This document shows positions 44,728 through 52,854 of a DNA stretch of 64,000 bases, one piece after another. Under the pieces are notes generated by a model. It was not told where the DNA came from and did not search any database. It was given only the letters and a program-made list of their open reading frames with translations. The stretch is from Bacteroides luti (lineage in GTDB: Bacteria > Bacteroidota > Bacteroidia > Bacteroidales > Bacteroidaceae), in NCBI RefSeq assembly GCF_900128905.1, contig NZ_FQTV01000004.1, positions 62,001 through 126,000 on the forward strand. Direction: 5' to 3'. Position 1 is the first letter of the stretch. The number at the start of each line of letters is the position of its first letter. The translations under genes were made by a program, and so were the position numbers.

Positions 44728-46164
44728 ATGAAAAAGAAACATGTAATATTTATTCTTTTTTGCCTGTCGGCTTTTTCAATATCTGCTCAAACCCTGGAAG
44801 AAGCTAAAGAGCTATTTAAGAATGGGCAGTTTGAACAGGCAAAACCTGCATTCTACAAGTTATTAAAAAGTACTCCTAAAAACCCAAACTACAATTTTTG
44901 GTATGGTGCATGCTGCTATGAAACCGGAGAAAAAAATAATGCTGAAAAATATTTAGTTGTTGGTGCCAGCAAGAAAATTCAGGAAGCTTTCCGCTACTTA
45001 GGTCAACTATACAGCGAGCAGTATCGCTATGAAGAAGCTGAAGAAAATTTTAGCGCCTACGAAGCAATGCTGATAAAAAATAATCAGCCAACTGAAAAAT
45101 ACGAAAATGCCATAAAGCAAGCAACCTTAGGAAATCAGATGATTAAGGGAGTTGAGAAAGTTGCAATTGTAGACAGTATTATTGTTAATAAGAGCAATTT
45201 TCTGAATGCTTATAAAATTAGTGAAGAATCCGGATCACTTTCTCCTTTTAATGAGTTCTTTGAAACAGAAGGAAATAATGAAGGTATTGTTTATCAAACA
45301 GAATTAGGGAATAAGCTTTACTACGGCGATAAAGGTAAAGGAAATCATCTAAATATTTACACCAAAACCAAGTTACTTGATCAATGGAGTGAACCCGCAT
45401 TACTTCCTACCTCAATCAATTCAGGCAGCGATGCCAATTATCCGTTTGTTATGTCGGATGGAATCACCATCTACTACGCATCCAAAGGAAAAGGTTCAGT
45501 GGGTGGATATGATATTTTCGTTACCCGTTATAATAGCGATACAGATAATTATCTGAATCCTGAAAACGTAGGTATGCCATTTAATTCACCGTTCAATGAT
45601 TACATGTACGTAATCGACGAATTCAATAACCTGGGCTGGTTTGCATCCGATCGTTACCAACCGGAAGGTAAAGTATGCATCTATATCTTTATTCCAAATG
45701 AATCTAAACAGATTTATGATTACGACTCTACTGATAATGGCAAGCTAATTTCACTTGCAAAAATCAGTTCCATAAAAGAGAGCTGGAAAGGAAGAGAAGC
45801 GGATGTAAAAGCTGCAAAAGAACGTTTGGCAGAAGTTAGAAACAGTAAACCTCAGGCTAAAGAAAACAATGAATTTGAATTCGTAATTAATGATAATATA
45901 ACATACACTCGTCAGGCTGATTTTACCTCTCCAAAGGCAATAGAACTAGTCAAGAAATGGCAACAAGCTCTTTCTGATTATAAAGAACAGGCTCAGAAAC
46001 TGGAGAAACAACGTGATACTTATTACAAATCCACTAAGGATAAGCAAAATTCTCTGGCTCCCGGTATACTAGACTTGGAGAAAAGAGTGGAACAGATGGA
46101 TAATGAAATAAAATTATTAGAGATCAGTATCCGTAACGAAGAAAATAATTTCCTAAAGAAGTAG
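44728..46164 (+). CDS. Secreted TPR and PD40 beta-propeller protein
   Basis: 478 residues with a signal peptide (AFSISAQ). Residues 25-130 form TPR repeats (LEEAKELFKNGQFEQAKPAF, YNFWYGACCYETGEKNNAEKYL). Residues about 175-330 hold WD40-like PD40 repeats (GIVYQTELGNKLYYGDKGKG, NYPFVMSDGITIYYASKGKGSVGGYDIFV, NNLGWFASDRYQPEGKVCIYIF). A basic coiled coil closes it (about 350-478). The first two parts match PorE-like proteins of the type IX secretion apparatus, but the OmpA domain of PorE is missing. Its role is unknown. Confidence 0.72.
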   Translation: MKKKHVIFILFCLSAFSISAQTLEEAKELFKNGQFEQAKPAFYKLLKSTPKNPNYNFWYGACCYETGEKNNAEKYLVVGASKKIQEAFRYLGQLYSEQYRYEEAEENFSAYEAMLIKNNQPTEKYENAIKQATLGNQMIKGVEKVAIVDSIIVNKSNFLNAYKISEESGSLSPFNEFFETEGNNEGIVYQTELGNKLYYGDKGKGNHLNIYTKTKLLDQWSEPALLPTSINSGSDANYPFVMSDGITIYYASKGKGSVGGYDIFVTRYNSDTDNYLNPENVGMPFNSPFNDYMYVIDEFNNLGWFASDRYQPEGKVCIYIFIPNESKQIYDYDSTDNGKLISLAKISSIKESWKGREADVKAAKERLAEVRNSKPQAKENNEFEFVINDNITYTRQADFTSPKAIELVKKWQQALSDYKEQAQKLEKQRDTYYKSTKDKQNSLAPGILDLEKRVEQMDNEIKLLEISIRNEENNFLKK

Positions 46165-46208
46165 ACAATTGTAATATTTTTACTTATATTTGGCAAAAAG
46201 AAGATTAT

Positions 46209-46691
46209 ATGGATATACTTATTATAATAGGACTTATTATAGCCGGAATCATTTTATTTCTTATTGAAATATTTGTCATTCCAGGAATCAGTTTTGCTGG
46301 AATAGGTGCATTCTTTTGTCTTATATATGCTAATTATTTTGCTTTCTCTAATTTAGGAAATACAGCCGGATTCATTACTTTGGCTGCTTCAGCCATAGCT
46401 TGCGTAGCTTCATTAATTATATTTATGAAGTCAAAAACGCTGGATAAAATGGCTCTTAAAAAAAATATAACCTCAACCGTTGACAATAAAGCCGAACAAA
46501 GCGTAAAGGTTGGCGACGAAGGAATAGCATTCACACGTCTGGCGCTGATTGGCATGGCCGATATTAACGGACACCATGTAGAAGTTCGTTCCATTGACGG
46601 ATATATTGAAGAGAAAACACCTATCGTTGTATCCCGTATAGACAATGGTACCATTCTGGTAGAGAGAATAAAACAAGAAACTACAAACTAA
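46209..46691 (+). CDS. NfeD family membrane protein
   Basis: 160 residues. Two to three membrane segments (about 3-22, 27-45, 52-72) are followed by an OB-fold-like C-terminal domain (about 95-155, with GDEGIAFTRLALIGMADINGHHVEVRS). This is the short NfeD type without the protease domain. NfeD proteins are encoded next to flotillin genes and help place or regulate the flotillin. The floA gene begins 12 bases later. Confidence 0.88.
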   Translation: MDILIIIGLIIAGIILFLIEIFVIPGISFAGIGAFFCLIYANYFAFSNLGNTAGFITLAASAIACVASLIIFMKSKTLDKMALKKNITSTVDNKAEQSVKVGDEGIAFTRLALIGMADINGHHVEVRSIDGYIEEKTPIVVSRIDNGTILVERIKQETTN

Positions 46692-46703
46692 TACGATAAA
46701 AAA

Positions 46704-47702
46704 ATGATCAGTCCTACTTTTCTGACGATGATTCTTATTGGAGGAGGTATCCTCTTCCTGGTCATCTTCTTTCATTATGTACCGTTTTTCCTTTGGCTTT
46801 CAGCTAAAGTATCAGGAGTAAATATATCGTTGGTGCAGCTATTTCTTATGCGCATACGTAATGTTCCGCCATACATCATTGTTCCGGCAATGATTGAAGC
46901 CCACAAAGCTGGCCTCAGCACCATTACCCGTGACGAACTGGAAGCCCATTATCTGGCGGGCGGACATGTTGAAAAAGTGGTTCATGCACTAGTCTCCGCT
47001 TCAAAAGCCAATATCGAATTATCTTTCCAGATGGCTACAGCTATTGACCTTGCCGGTCGTGATGTATTCCAGGCCGTGCAGATGTCAGTTAATCCTAAAG
47101 TTATTGATACACCTCCTGTTTACGCTGTGGCAAAGAATGGTATTCAGTTAGTTACTAAAGCACGTGTAACAGTTCGTGCCAATATTAAAAGACTGGTGGG
47201 TGGAGCTGGCGAAGATACAATTCTTGCTCGTGTAGGCGAAGGCATTGTTGCTTCCATTGGTTCTGCAGACAGTCATAAAGATGTACTGGAACATCCGGAC
47301 AGCATTTCCAAGGTAGTGTTGCATAAAGGACTCGACCAAGGTACTGCTTTCGAAATACTTTCCATTGATATCGCGGATATTGATATTGGTAAGAACATTG
47401 GTGCCGAACTTCAGATAGATCAGGCTAACGCTGATAAGAATATTGCTCAGGCTAAAGCAGAAGAGCGTCGTGCCATGGCTGTGGCTTCCGAACAGGAAAT
47501 GAAAGCCAAAGCACAAGAAGCCCGTGCAAAGGTAATCGAAGCAGAAGCAGAAGTTCCAAAGGCTATGGCTGATGCTTTCAGAAGCGGCAATCTTGGGATC
47601 ATGGATTATTGCAAAATAAAGAACATAGAAGCAGACACTTCAATGCGCGAAACTATTGCAAAGCCGGTATCTTCATCACCAAAGAAACCTTTGACTGAAT
47701 AA
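46704..47702 (+). CDS. floA: Flotillin-like protein FloA
   Basis: 332 residues. An N-terminal hairpin membrane segment (about 5-30) precedes a SPFH domain: [72 protein letters not shown] helical, alanine/glutamate-rich stretch follows ([29 protein letters not shown]). FloA organises membrane microdomains. It forms an operon with nfeD and ends at a terminator. Confidence 0.95.
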   Translation: MISPTFLTMILIGGGILFLVIFFHYVPFFLWLSAKVSGVNISLVQLFLMRIRNVPPYIIVPAMIEAHKAGLSTITRDELEAHYLAGGHVEKVVHALVSASKANIELSFQMATAIDLAGRDVFQAVQMSVNPKVIDTPPVYAVAKNGIQLVTKARVTVRANIKRLVGGAGEDTILARVGEGIVASIGSADSHKDVLEHPDSISKVVLHKGLDQGTAFEILSIDIADIDIGKNIGAELQIDQANADKNIAQAKAEERRAMAVASEQEMKAKAQEARAKVIEAEAEVPKAMADAFRSGNLGIMDYCKIKNIEADTSMRETIAKPVSSSPKKPLTE

Positions 47703-47722
47703 GAGATCGGTAAACTTAATAT

Positions 47723-47766
47723 ATGTTGCCATTGTTGTATTCTCAGCTATGGCAACATTTCTTTTA
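47723..47766 (+). terminator. Terminator of nfeD-floA
   Basis: ATGTTGCCAT (47723-47732) pairs exactly with ATGGCAACAT (47749-47758), followed by TTTCTTTTAT. Confidence 0.8.
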
Positions 47767-47791
47767 TATATTGACCTAAAACAGAAACAAT

Positions 47792-48661
47792 ATGAGATAT
47801 TTTGCTGAATCAGAATTGATAATAAACCCCGACGGTTCGGTATTTCATCTACACGTAAAACCGGGACAACTGGCAGATAAAGTTATCCTTGTTGGCGATC
47901 CGGGCAGAGTAGCTACCGTAGCTGCCCACTTTGACAACAAAGAGTTTGAAGTAGAAAGCAGAGAATTCAGAACCATTACCGGTACCTACAAAGGAAAAAG
48001 AATAACAGTTCTCTCCACCGGCATAGGATGTGATAATATAGATATTGTGGTAAATGAGCTTGATGCATTGGCCAACATAGATTTCAACACTCGTGAAGAA
48101 AAGAAAGAATTTCGTAGTCTCGAACTTGTTCGCATCGGAACTTGCGGCGGATTACAACCCAATACACCGGTAGGCACGTTTATCTGCTCACAGAAATCAA
48201 TCGGTTTCGACGGATTACTTAATTTCTATGCCGGAAGAAATGAAGCTTGTGATCTTGCTTTTGAAGAGGCATTCAAGAAACACATGAACTGGTCTCCCCT
48301 ACTATGCGCACCTTATGTGATTGACGCCAATGCGGAACTCATTGCACGCATAAACCAAGGAGATATGGTAAACGGTGTAACTATTGCTGCCGGAGGGTTC
48401 TTCGGACCGCAAGGACGCGAACTTCGTGTGCCGCTTGCCGACCCAAAACAAAACGAAAAGATAGAGTCATTTGAATACAACGGTTATAAAATCACCAACT
48501 TCGAAATGGAAAGTTCGGCATTAGCAGGGCTCTCAAAATTGATGGGTCACAAAGCCATGACTGTGTGCATGGTTATTGCCAACCGCCTTATCAAGGAAGC
48601 CAACCCTAATTATAAAAACTCTATTGATACATTAATTAAAACCGTACTCGACAGAATTTAA
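47792..48661 (+). CDS. Nucleoside phosphorylase (uridine phosphorylase-like)
   Basis: 289 residues. Phosphate-binding and active-site motifs are present: VILVGDPGRVATVAAHFD, TGIGCDNIDIVVNELDAL, LVRIGTCGGLQPNTPVGTF, and ITNFEMESSALAGLSKLMGHKA, where the glutamate of EMES contacts the ribose hydroxyls. This is the NP-I family, which splits nucleosides with phosphate; uridine is the most likely substrate. It lies just before mnmE (four bases between). Confidence 0.9.
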   Translation: MRYFAESELIINPDGSVFHLHVKPGQLADKVILVGDPGRVATVAAHFDNKEFEVESREFRTITGTYKGKRITVLSTGIGCDNIDIVVNELDALANIDFNTREEKKEFRSLELVRIGTCGGLQPNTPVGTFICSQKSIGFDGLLNFYAGRNEACDLAFEEAFKKHMNWSPLLCAPYVIDANAELIARINQGDMVNGVTIAAGGFFGPQGRELRVPLADPKQNEKIESFEYNGYKITNFEMESSALAGLSKLMGHKAMTVCMVIANRLIKEANPNYKNSIDTLIKTVLDRI

Positions 48662-48665
48662 CAAG

Positions 48666-50057
48666 ATGATAAACCAGGATACAATCTGCGCCGTAGCCAC
48701 CGCACAAGGAGGAGCCATCGGCATAATCAGAGTCTCAGGCCCCGAAGCCATAGCTATAACTAGCTCAATATTTATGCCCGTGCAGGAAAAAGTGAAACTG
48801 CAAGAAAAAGAAGCATACACCCTTACCTTTGGAAAAATCTGCAAAAGAGAAGAGGTGATAGATGAAGTGCTTGTCAGCCTTTTCCGTGCCCCCCACTCCT
48901 ATACAGGCGAAGACTCCACAGAGATATCGTGTCATGGTTCATCATATATCTTGCAACAGGTCATGCAGCTTCTTATAGAAAAAGGTTGCCGCTCTGCCCT
49001 TCCGGGAGAGTTTACACAACGTGCCTTTCTCAATGGAAAGATGGACCTCAGTCAGGCCGAAGCGGTAGCCGATCTTATCGCTTCCTCATCTGCAGCAACC
49101 CATCGCCTTGCCATGAGTCAGATGCGTGGTGGATTCAGTAAAGAGCTAACCGACCTACGTACCCAACTGCTCAACTTTGTTTCCATGGTAGAATTGGAGC
49201 TCGACTTCAGTGAAGAAGATGTAGAGTTTGCCAACCGCGACGCACTTCTAAAGCTGACAGAGAACATCGAGCAAGTCATTACTCGCCTGGCAGATTCGTT
49301 CAATGTGGGCAACGCCATAAAGAACGGAATTCCCGTAGCCATTATTGGAGAAACAAACGCCGGAAAGTCCACACTGCTCAATGTGTTGCTTAATGAAGAA
49401 AAAGCTATTGTCAGCGATATTCACGGTACCACACGCGATGTGATTGAAGATACCATAACCATAAAAGGCACGCTGTTCCGCTTTATCGACACAGCCGGTA
49501 TCCGCGAAACGCACGATAAGATTGAAAGCATCGGTATTGAGCGCACCTTCCGCAAGCTCGATCAGGCCGAAATCGTACTCTGCATGATTGCTGCTACCGA
49601 TAGTCACGAGCAAATAGAACAACTGGCTGCCAAAATCAAGCCAAAGTGCAAAGGCAAGCAACTCATTATGGTTTTCAACAAAAGCGACCTCATCACCGAA
49701 GAACAGAAAAACGATCTGGAGAAACTGGCTATCAAGCATAAATCGAGCCATATCTTTATCTCGGCAAAGAACCGTGAAAACACCATTGAACTGGAAGACC
49801 TGCTAGTAAAAACCGCCAATCTTCCAACCGTTACTCAGAATGATGTGATTGTAACCAACATCCGTCATTACGAAGCACTGGTACATGCCCTCGATTCTAT
49901 TCATCGAGTAAAAGATGGATTACATAATAACATCTCAGGCGACTTCCTTTCACAGGATATCCGTGAGTGTATGCATTACCTTGGAGAGATTACAGGAACT
50001 ATATCTAACGATGAAATTTTAGGGAATATCTTTTCACATTTTTGTATTGGAAAGTGA
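48666..50057 (+). CDS. mnmE: tRNA modification GTPase MnmE (TrmE)
   Basis: 463 residues, full length. The N-terminal formyl-tetrahydrofolate-binding domain (about 1-120, with CAVATAQGGAIGIIRVSG) precedes helices and a GTPase domain: G1 GETNAGKST (about 228), G3 DTAG and G4 NKSD. The C-terminus is the conserved FCIGK, whose cysteine acts in catalysis. With MnmG it makes cmnm5U34 in tRNAs. The last 18 bases are the attL site of an integrated element; the synonymous GGA codon and TGA stop are supplied by whichever DNA lies left of the crossover, so the protein end is unchanged. It is preceded by the nucleoside phosphorylase gene. Confidence 0.95.
   Translation: MINQDTICAVATAQGGAIGIIRVSGPEAIAITSSIFMPVQEKVKLQEKEAYTLTFGKICKREEVIDEVLVSLFRAPHSYTGEDSTEISCHGSSYILQQVMQLLIEKGCRSALPGEFTQRAFLNGKMDLSQAEAVADLIASSSAATHRLAMSQMRGGFSKELTDLRTQLLNFVSMVELELDFSEEDVEFANRDALLKLTENIEQVITRLADSFNVGNAIKNGIPVAIIGETNAGKSTLLNVLLNEEKAIVSDIHGTTRDVIEDTITIKGTLFRFIDTAGIRETHDKIESIGIERTFRKLDQAEIVLCMIAATDSHEQIEQLAAKIKPKCKGKQLIMVFNKSDLITEEQKNDLEKLAIKHKSSHIFISAKNRENTIELEDLLVKTANLPTVTQNDVIVTNIRHYEALVHALDSIHRVKDGLHNNISGDFLSQDIRECMHYLGEITGTISNDEILGNIFSHFCIGK
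50040..50057 (+). other. attL, 18 bp at the end of mnmE
   Basis: TTTTGTATTGGAAAGTGA encodes FCIGK and the stop. It matches attR in 16 of 18 positions, and both copies encode the same peptide. It corresponds to the site used by SGI1-type islands in other bacteria, the last 18 bp of trmE. Confidence 0.75.
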
Positions 50058-50199
50058 TGTCTATTTTTAAGATAAACAAAGATATAAAGAAAGCATAAAT
50101 AAAACAATAAAAGCCTTATTAAACAAGGCATTAAAGTAAAGCAGATTAAAATTATTTTTTATTTTAGTTTGCTTTTTTTATTGTGTTTTTTGTTGTTAC
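50058..50199. other. Left-end noncoding segment of the element
   Basis: Between attL and the arm-type sites lie about 140 AT-rich bases. GCCTT-ATTAAAC-AAGGC near 50119-50135 may now serve as the mnmE terminator. No start codon with a coding frame is seen before 50246. Confidence 0.4.
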
Positions 50200-50259
50200 T
50201 TTGTTGCTGAAGATAGAGAGCAACAAACCAGCAACAAAAAAATATATGGGAGCAACAAA
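50200..50259. promoter_or_regulatory. Left cluster of putative integrase arm-type sites
   Basis: TTTGTTGCT at 50200-50208 and its exact reverse complement AGCAACAAA at 50219, 50230 and 50251. Spacings of the last three are 11 and 21 bp. The final copy is inside the first codons of the integrase gene, so binding could also repress integrase. Confidence 0.6.
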
Positions 50260-51415
50260 AGTTAAAGCCTCAACAAAGGCACAAAAAGAGCCTGTAAGAC
50301 TAAGAGAAAGAGAATTAACCAACGGTAGTAAAAGTCTGTATCTTGATATTTACAGAGATGGTAAACGAGAATATGAGTATTTAAAGCTCTATCTTATCAA
50401 AGCTACCACACCAATAGAAAAAGAACAGAATCGCCAAACATTGGGCACTGCTCAAGCTATTAAAGCCAAACGACAAATAGAGATACAAAACGGAGAATAC
50501 GGATTTGCAAGCTCATTTAAAACAGATACTCCTTTCCTGGCATATTTCAGAAAATTATGTGAAGAAAGAAAAGCGAGCACGGGTAATTATGGAAATTGGC
50601 ATAGCTGTTTGAAACACCTTGAACATTACGCCAACGAAAAAACAACTTTTAAACAAATAGGTCCTGATTTTATAGACGGATTTAAAGACTATCTGAACAA
50701 CACGGCTAAGGACCTACACAAATATAGATTAAACAATATATCAGATAATGAGGCTACAAAACCACTTTCTCAGAACTCTAAAGTAAGCTACTTTAATAAA
50801 CTAAGGGCCTGTATTAACCAAGCGTTTGATGATCGTATACTTCCAATAAATCCATTAAGAGGTATTGATGGGTTTAAACAAGATGAAACAGAAAGAGTGT
50901 ACCTTACTTTGGATGAGGTGAAAAAATTAGCTAAAACAGACTGCAAATACCCTGTATTAAAACGAGCCTTCCTTTTCAGTTGCTTAACAGGTATCAGAAA
51001 AAGCGATATCGAAAAAATGATATGGGGAGAGATTCAAACTTTTGGCGATTTTACAAGAGTCGTATTTAAGCAGAAGAAAACAGGAGGTCAAGAGTATTTG
51101 GATATCAATAAACAAGCAGAAGAATATTTGGGTGAAAGAGATATAGACAATTCCCGCGTCTTTTCTGGATTTAGATATAATAGCCAAGTGCTTATTGAGT
51201 TGAAACGATGGTGTTTAAAAGCCGGAATAACAAAAGATGTTACTTTCCATAGTGGTAGGCACACATTCGCTGTGATGATGCTTGATTTAGGGGCCGAACT
51301 ATACACTGTCTCAAAGCTACTAGGGCATAAAGAGATAAAGACTACACAAATCTATGCCAAAGTCTTAGATAAAAAGAAACAAGAAGCTATTTGTCTTATC
51401 CCGGACATTACATAG
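50246..51415 (+). CDS. int: Tyrosine recombinase/integrase of the element
   Basis: 389 residues from the ATG at 50246; a GTG at 50183 would read through the arm sites and is less likely. An N-terminal SAM-like core-binding domain (about 90-215) precedes the catalytic domain. Catalytic residues are the first arginine in CLTGIRKSD (about 251), HxxR in FHSGRHTF (about 335-338), the second histidine in LLGHKEIKTTQIYAK (about 361) and the nucleophile tyrosine about 370. It recombines the attP site with the 3' end of mnmE. It lies next to attL, the usual place. Confidence 0.93.
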   Translation: MGATKVKASTKAQKEPVRLRERELTNGSKSLYLDIYRDGKREYEYLKLYLIKATTPIEKEQNRQTLGTAQAIKAKRQIEIQNGEYGFASSFKTDTPFLAYFRKLCEERKASTGNYGNWHSCLKHLEHYANEKTTFKQIGPDFIDGFKDYLNNTAKDLHKYRLNNISDNEATKPLSQNSKVSYFNKLRACINQAFDDRILPINPLRGIDGFKQDETERVYLTLDEVKKLAKTDCKYPVLKRAFLFSCLTGIRKSDIEKMIWGEIQTFGDFTRVVFKQKKTGGQEYLDINKQAEEYLGERDIDNSRVFSGFRYNSQVLIELKRWCLKAGITKDVTFHSGRHTFAVMMLDLGAELYTVSKLLGHKEIKTTQIYAKVLDKKKQEAICLIPDIT

Positions 51416-51468
51416 GGTAGATTTGTATCTGGTAGTGACTTTCTTAGTTTTAATTTAAAAAAGCAATT

Positions 51469-52182
51469 ATGAGGCTAAAAAATAATTTTTTAAAAGAGGT
51501 GCAAGAAGCCCAAGTAAGAGGCGACACCCAATTACATCGTATAGGAATTCGCATTAACAACCAAGTAAAAGGTGAGTTTAAAGCGGAGAATTTTACCGAT
51601 AAGCTTATAAAAGACTACGCAAATACAAGACTTCCTATAAGCCTTTACATTGAAGCAGAAACAGATCGTTTAAAGAACATATACAGTGCTTTAAAAGCTT
51701 GCTATGGAGCTTTAATTAGTGAATGTGAGGGCGCTGGAATCATAGGTCAATATTTGGATTTTATTTCTAAGGATGGAATCAATATATTATCTCCTAAAGA
51801 AAATGAATCGATCTCAAATAGTCGATTTAACAATAATCAATTTAGCCGTTCATTTAAAAATGAAGGACTTGAGTATGTATATAAAATCCTTTTAGATAAA
51901 GGATATATTGAGGAAGCCTTACACGATGATTTTTATTATGTATTTGGTAATATAATAGATAAGCCAAAAGAATTTCATAAGATAGTTTGGAAAAAGGAAC
52001 TAAAAGCACTTGCTACTTTCATAAATGCATTTACTGAAGATTTCAATAGATGGGCAATAGCACAAAATTGCTTTCTAATAAATGGGAAAACAATTAGTGT
52101 AGGTTCAATAAAATCATCTGTTAGTGGAAAAAAACTACACAAAGACTATAATTTTTTTAAAGATTTAGTAGCAGACCATTAA
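51469..52182 (+). CDS. Unknown protein of the element
   Basis: 237 residues; no family recognised. Charged and helical in character, without signal peptide or membrane segment. The first part has repeated polar strands (RIGIRINNQVKGEFKAENFTDKLIKDYANTR), the middle a hydrophobic core (LKACYGALISECEGAGIIGQYLDF) and the end WAIAQNCFLINGKTISVGS. It lies 53 bases after the integrase, and a strong terminator follows it, so integrase and this gene form one unit distinct from the excisionase operon. Similar genes beside integrases in Bacteroidetes elements are usually regulatory, but I have no evidence for that here. Confidence 0.7.
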   Translation: MRLKNNFLKEVQEAQVRGDTQLHRIGIRINNQVKGEFKAENFTDKLIKDYANTRLPISLYIEAETDRLKNIYSALKACYGALISECEGAGIIGQYLDFISKDGINILSPKENESISNSRFNNNQFSRSFKNEGLEYVYKILLDKGYIEEALHDDFYYVFGNIIDKPKEFHKIVWKKELKALATFINAFTEDFNRWAIAQNCFLINGKTISVGSIKSSVSGKKLHKDYNFFKDLVADH

Positions 52183-52207
52183 AATTGCACCAAATAAGTT
52201 AACGGGT

Positions 52208-52239
52208 GGCTAACGGGTTATTCTGTTAGCCTTTTTTTT
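52208..52239 (+). terminator. Terminator of the integrase unit
   Basis: GGCTAAC (52208-52214) pairs with GTTAGCC (52225-52231), followed by eight Ts. Confidence 0.85.
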
Positions 52240-52279
52240 GTTTCATTTTCTTTGATATTTGCAATGTAATTACAAGAAA

Positions 52280-52295
52280 TAAGGTGCGCACCTTA
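52280..52295. promoter_or_regulatory. 16-bp perfect palindrome upstream of the excisionase-like gene
   Basis: TAAGGTGCGCACCTTA is its own reverse complement and lies 26 bases before the ATG at 52322, where an operator for the early operon would be. No recognised repressor gene is in the element, so the binder may be one of the small DNA-binding proteins or a phage factor. Confidence 0.55.
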
Positions 52296-52321
52296 ATACT
52301 AATAATTAATAACTTGTAGAT

Positions 52322-52615
52322 ATGAATGAAGAATTAATGGGTAAACTTGATAGGATTGAAAAGCTCACCCTCTTATCAGTTAAGAATGTGCTAAACATTG
52401 AAGATGTTTCACTACTTACAGGATTAAGTAAAGGTTTCTTGTATAAAATGACTTGCAGAAATGAAATACCATTTTACAAGCCTAACAATAAGAACATATT
52501 CTTTGACCGTGCAGATGTTGAAAGCTGGATGAAACGAAATAAGATTGCATCTACAGAAGAGATTGACCAAAAGGCTAACAACTATGTAGTCAATGGAAAG
52601 AAAGGAGGGCTTTAA
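52322..52615 (+). CDS. Excisionase-like helix-turn-helix protein
   Basis: 97 residues. The core VLNIEDVSLLTGLSKGFLYKMTCRNEIPFYKPNNKNIFFDRADVESWM matches the MerR-like excisionase family (HTH_17), where the second helix and a short wing bind DNA. Such proteins act as excisionases or directionality factors for tyrosine integrases. It ends two bases before the next gene. Expression from its own operon, separate from integrase, fits control of excision. Confidence 0.82.
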   Translation: MNEELMGKLDRIEKLTLLSVKNVLNIEDVSLLTGLSKGFLYKMTCRNEIPFYKPNNKNIFFDRADVESWMKRNKIASTEEIDQKANNYVVNGKKGGL

Positions 52616-52617
52616 TA

Positions 52618-52854
52618 ATGGATGAAGCAAAGTTAATATTGCTACTGTCTGACGGTGGAAGACATAGCGTTATAGAAATAGTTAAACGGCTGTTCATTGT
52701 TGACCCAAGAGCCGTTATTAGAAACATCAGAAACAGGGGTGTAAACGTTTCCGATGAATGGGTAAAAACTCCAAGTGGGAAGAAGTATAAACTTTATTGG
52801 ATAGATCAAAAAAGGCCTGAATACTATGGGGATGAATTACATAGAACTGATTAA
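52618..52854 (+). CDS. Small winged-helix-like DNA-binding protein
   Basis: 78 residues. ILLLSDGGRHSVIEIVKRLFIVDPRAVIRNIRNRGVNVSDEWVKTPSGKKYKLYWI has the helix-turn-helix and wing pattern of short phage DNA-binding proteins that precede replication genes. The stop overlaps the replication initiator start by 29 bases, a tight coupling. The exact role is unknown; a replication accessory or regulator is likely from position. Confidence 0.65.
   Translation: MDEAKLILLLSDGGRHSVIEIVKRLFIVDPRAVIRNIRNRGVNVSDEWVKTPSGKKYKLYWIDQKRPEYYGDELHRTD

Noticed and set aside
48666-50057. mnmE as part of the mobile element
   Set aside because: It is a full-length core gene with normal neighbours; only its last 18 bp are the attachment site.
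50183-50245. GTG start of the integrase
   Set aside because: The added 21 residues are encoded by the arm-site repeats; the ATG at 50246 is the better start.
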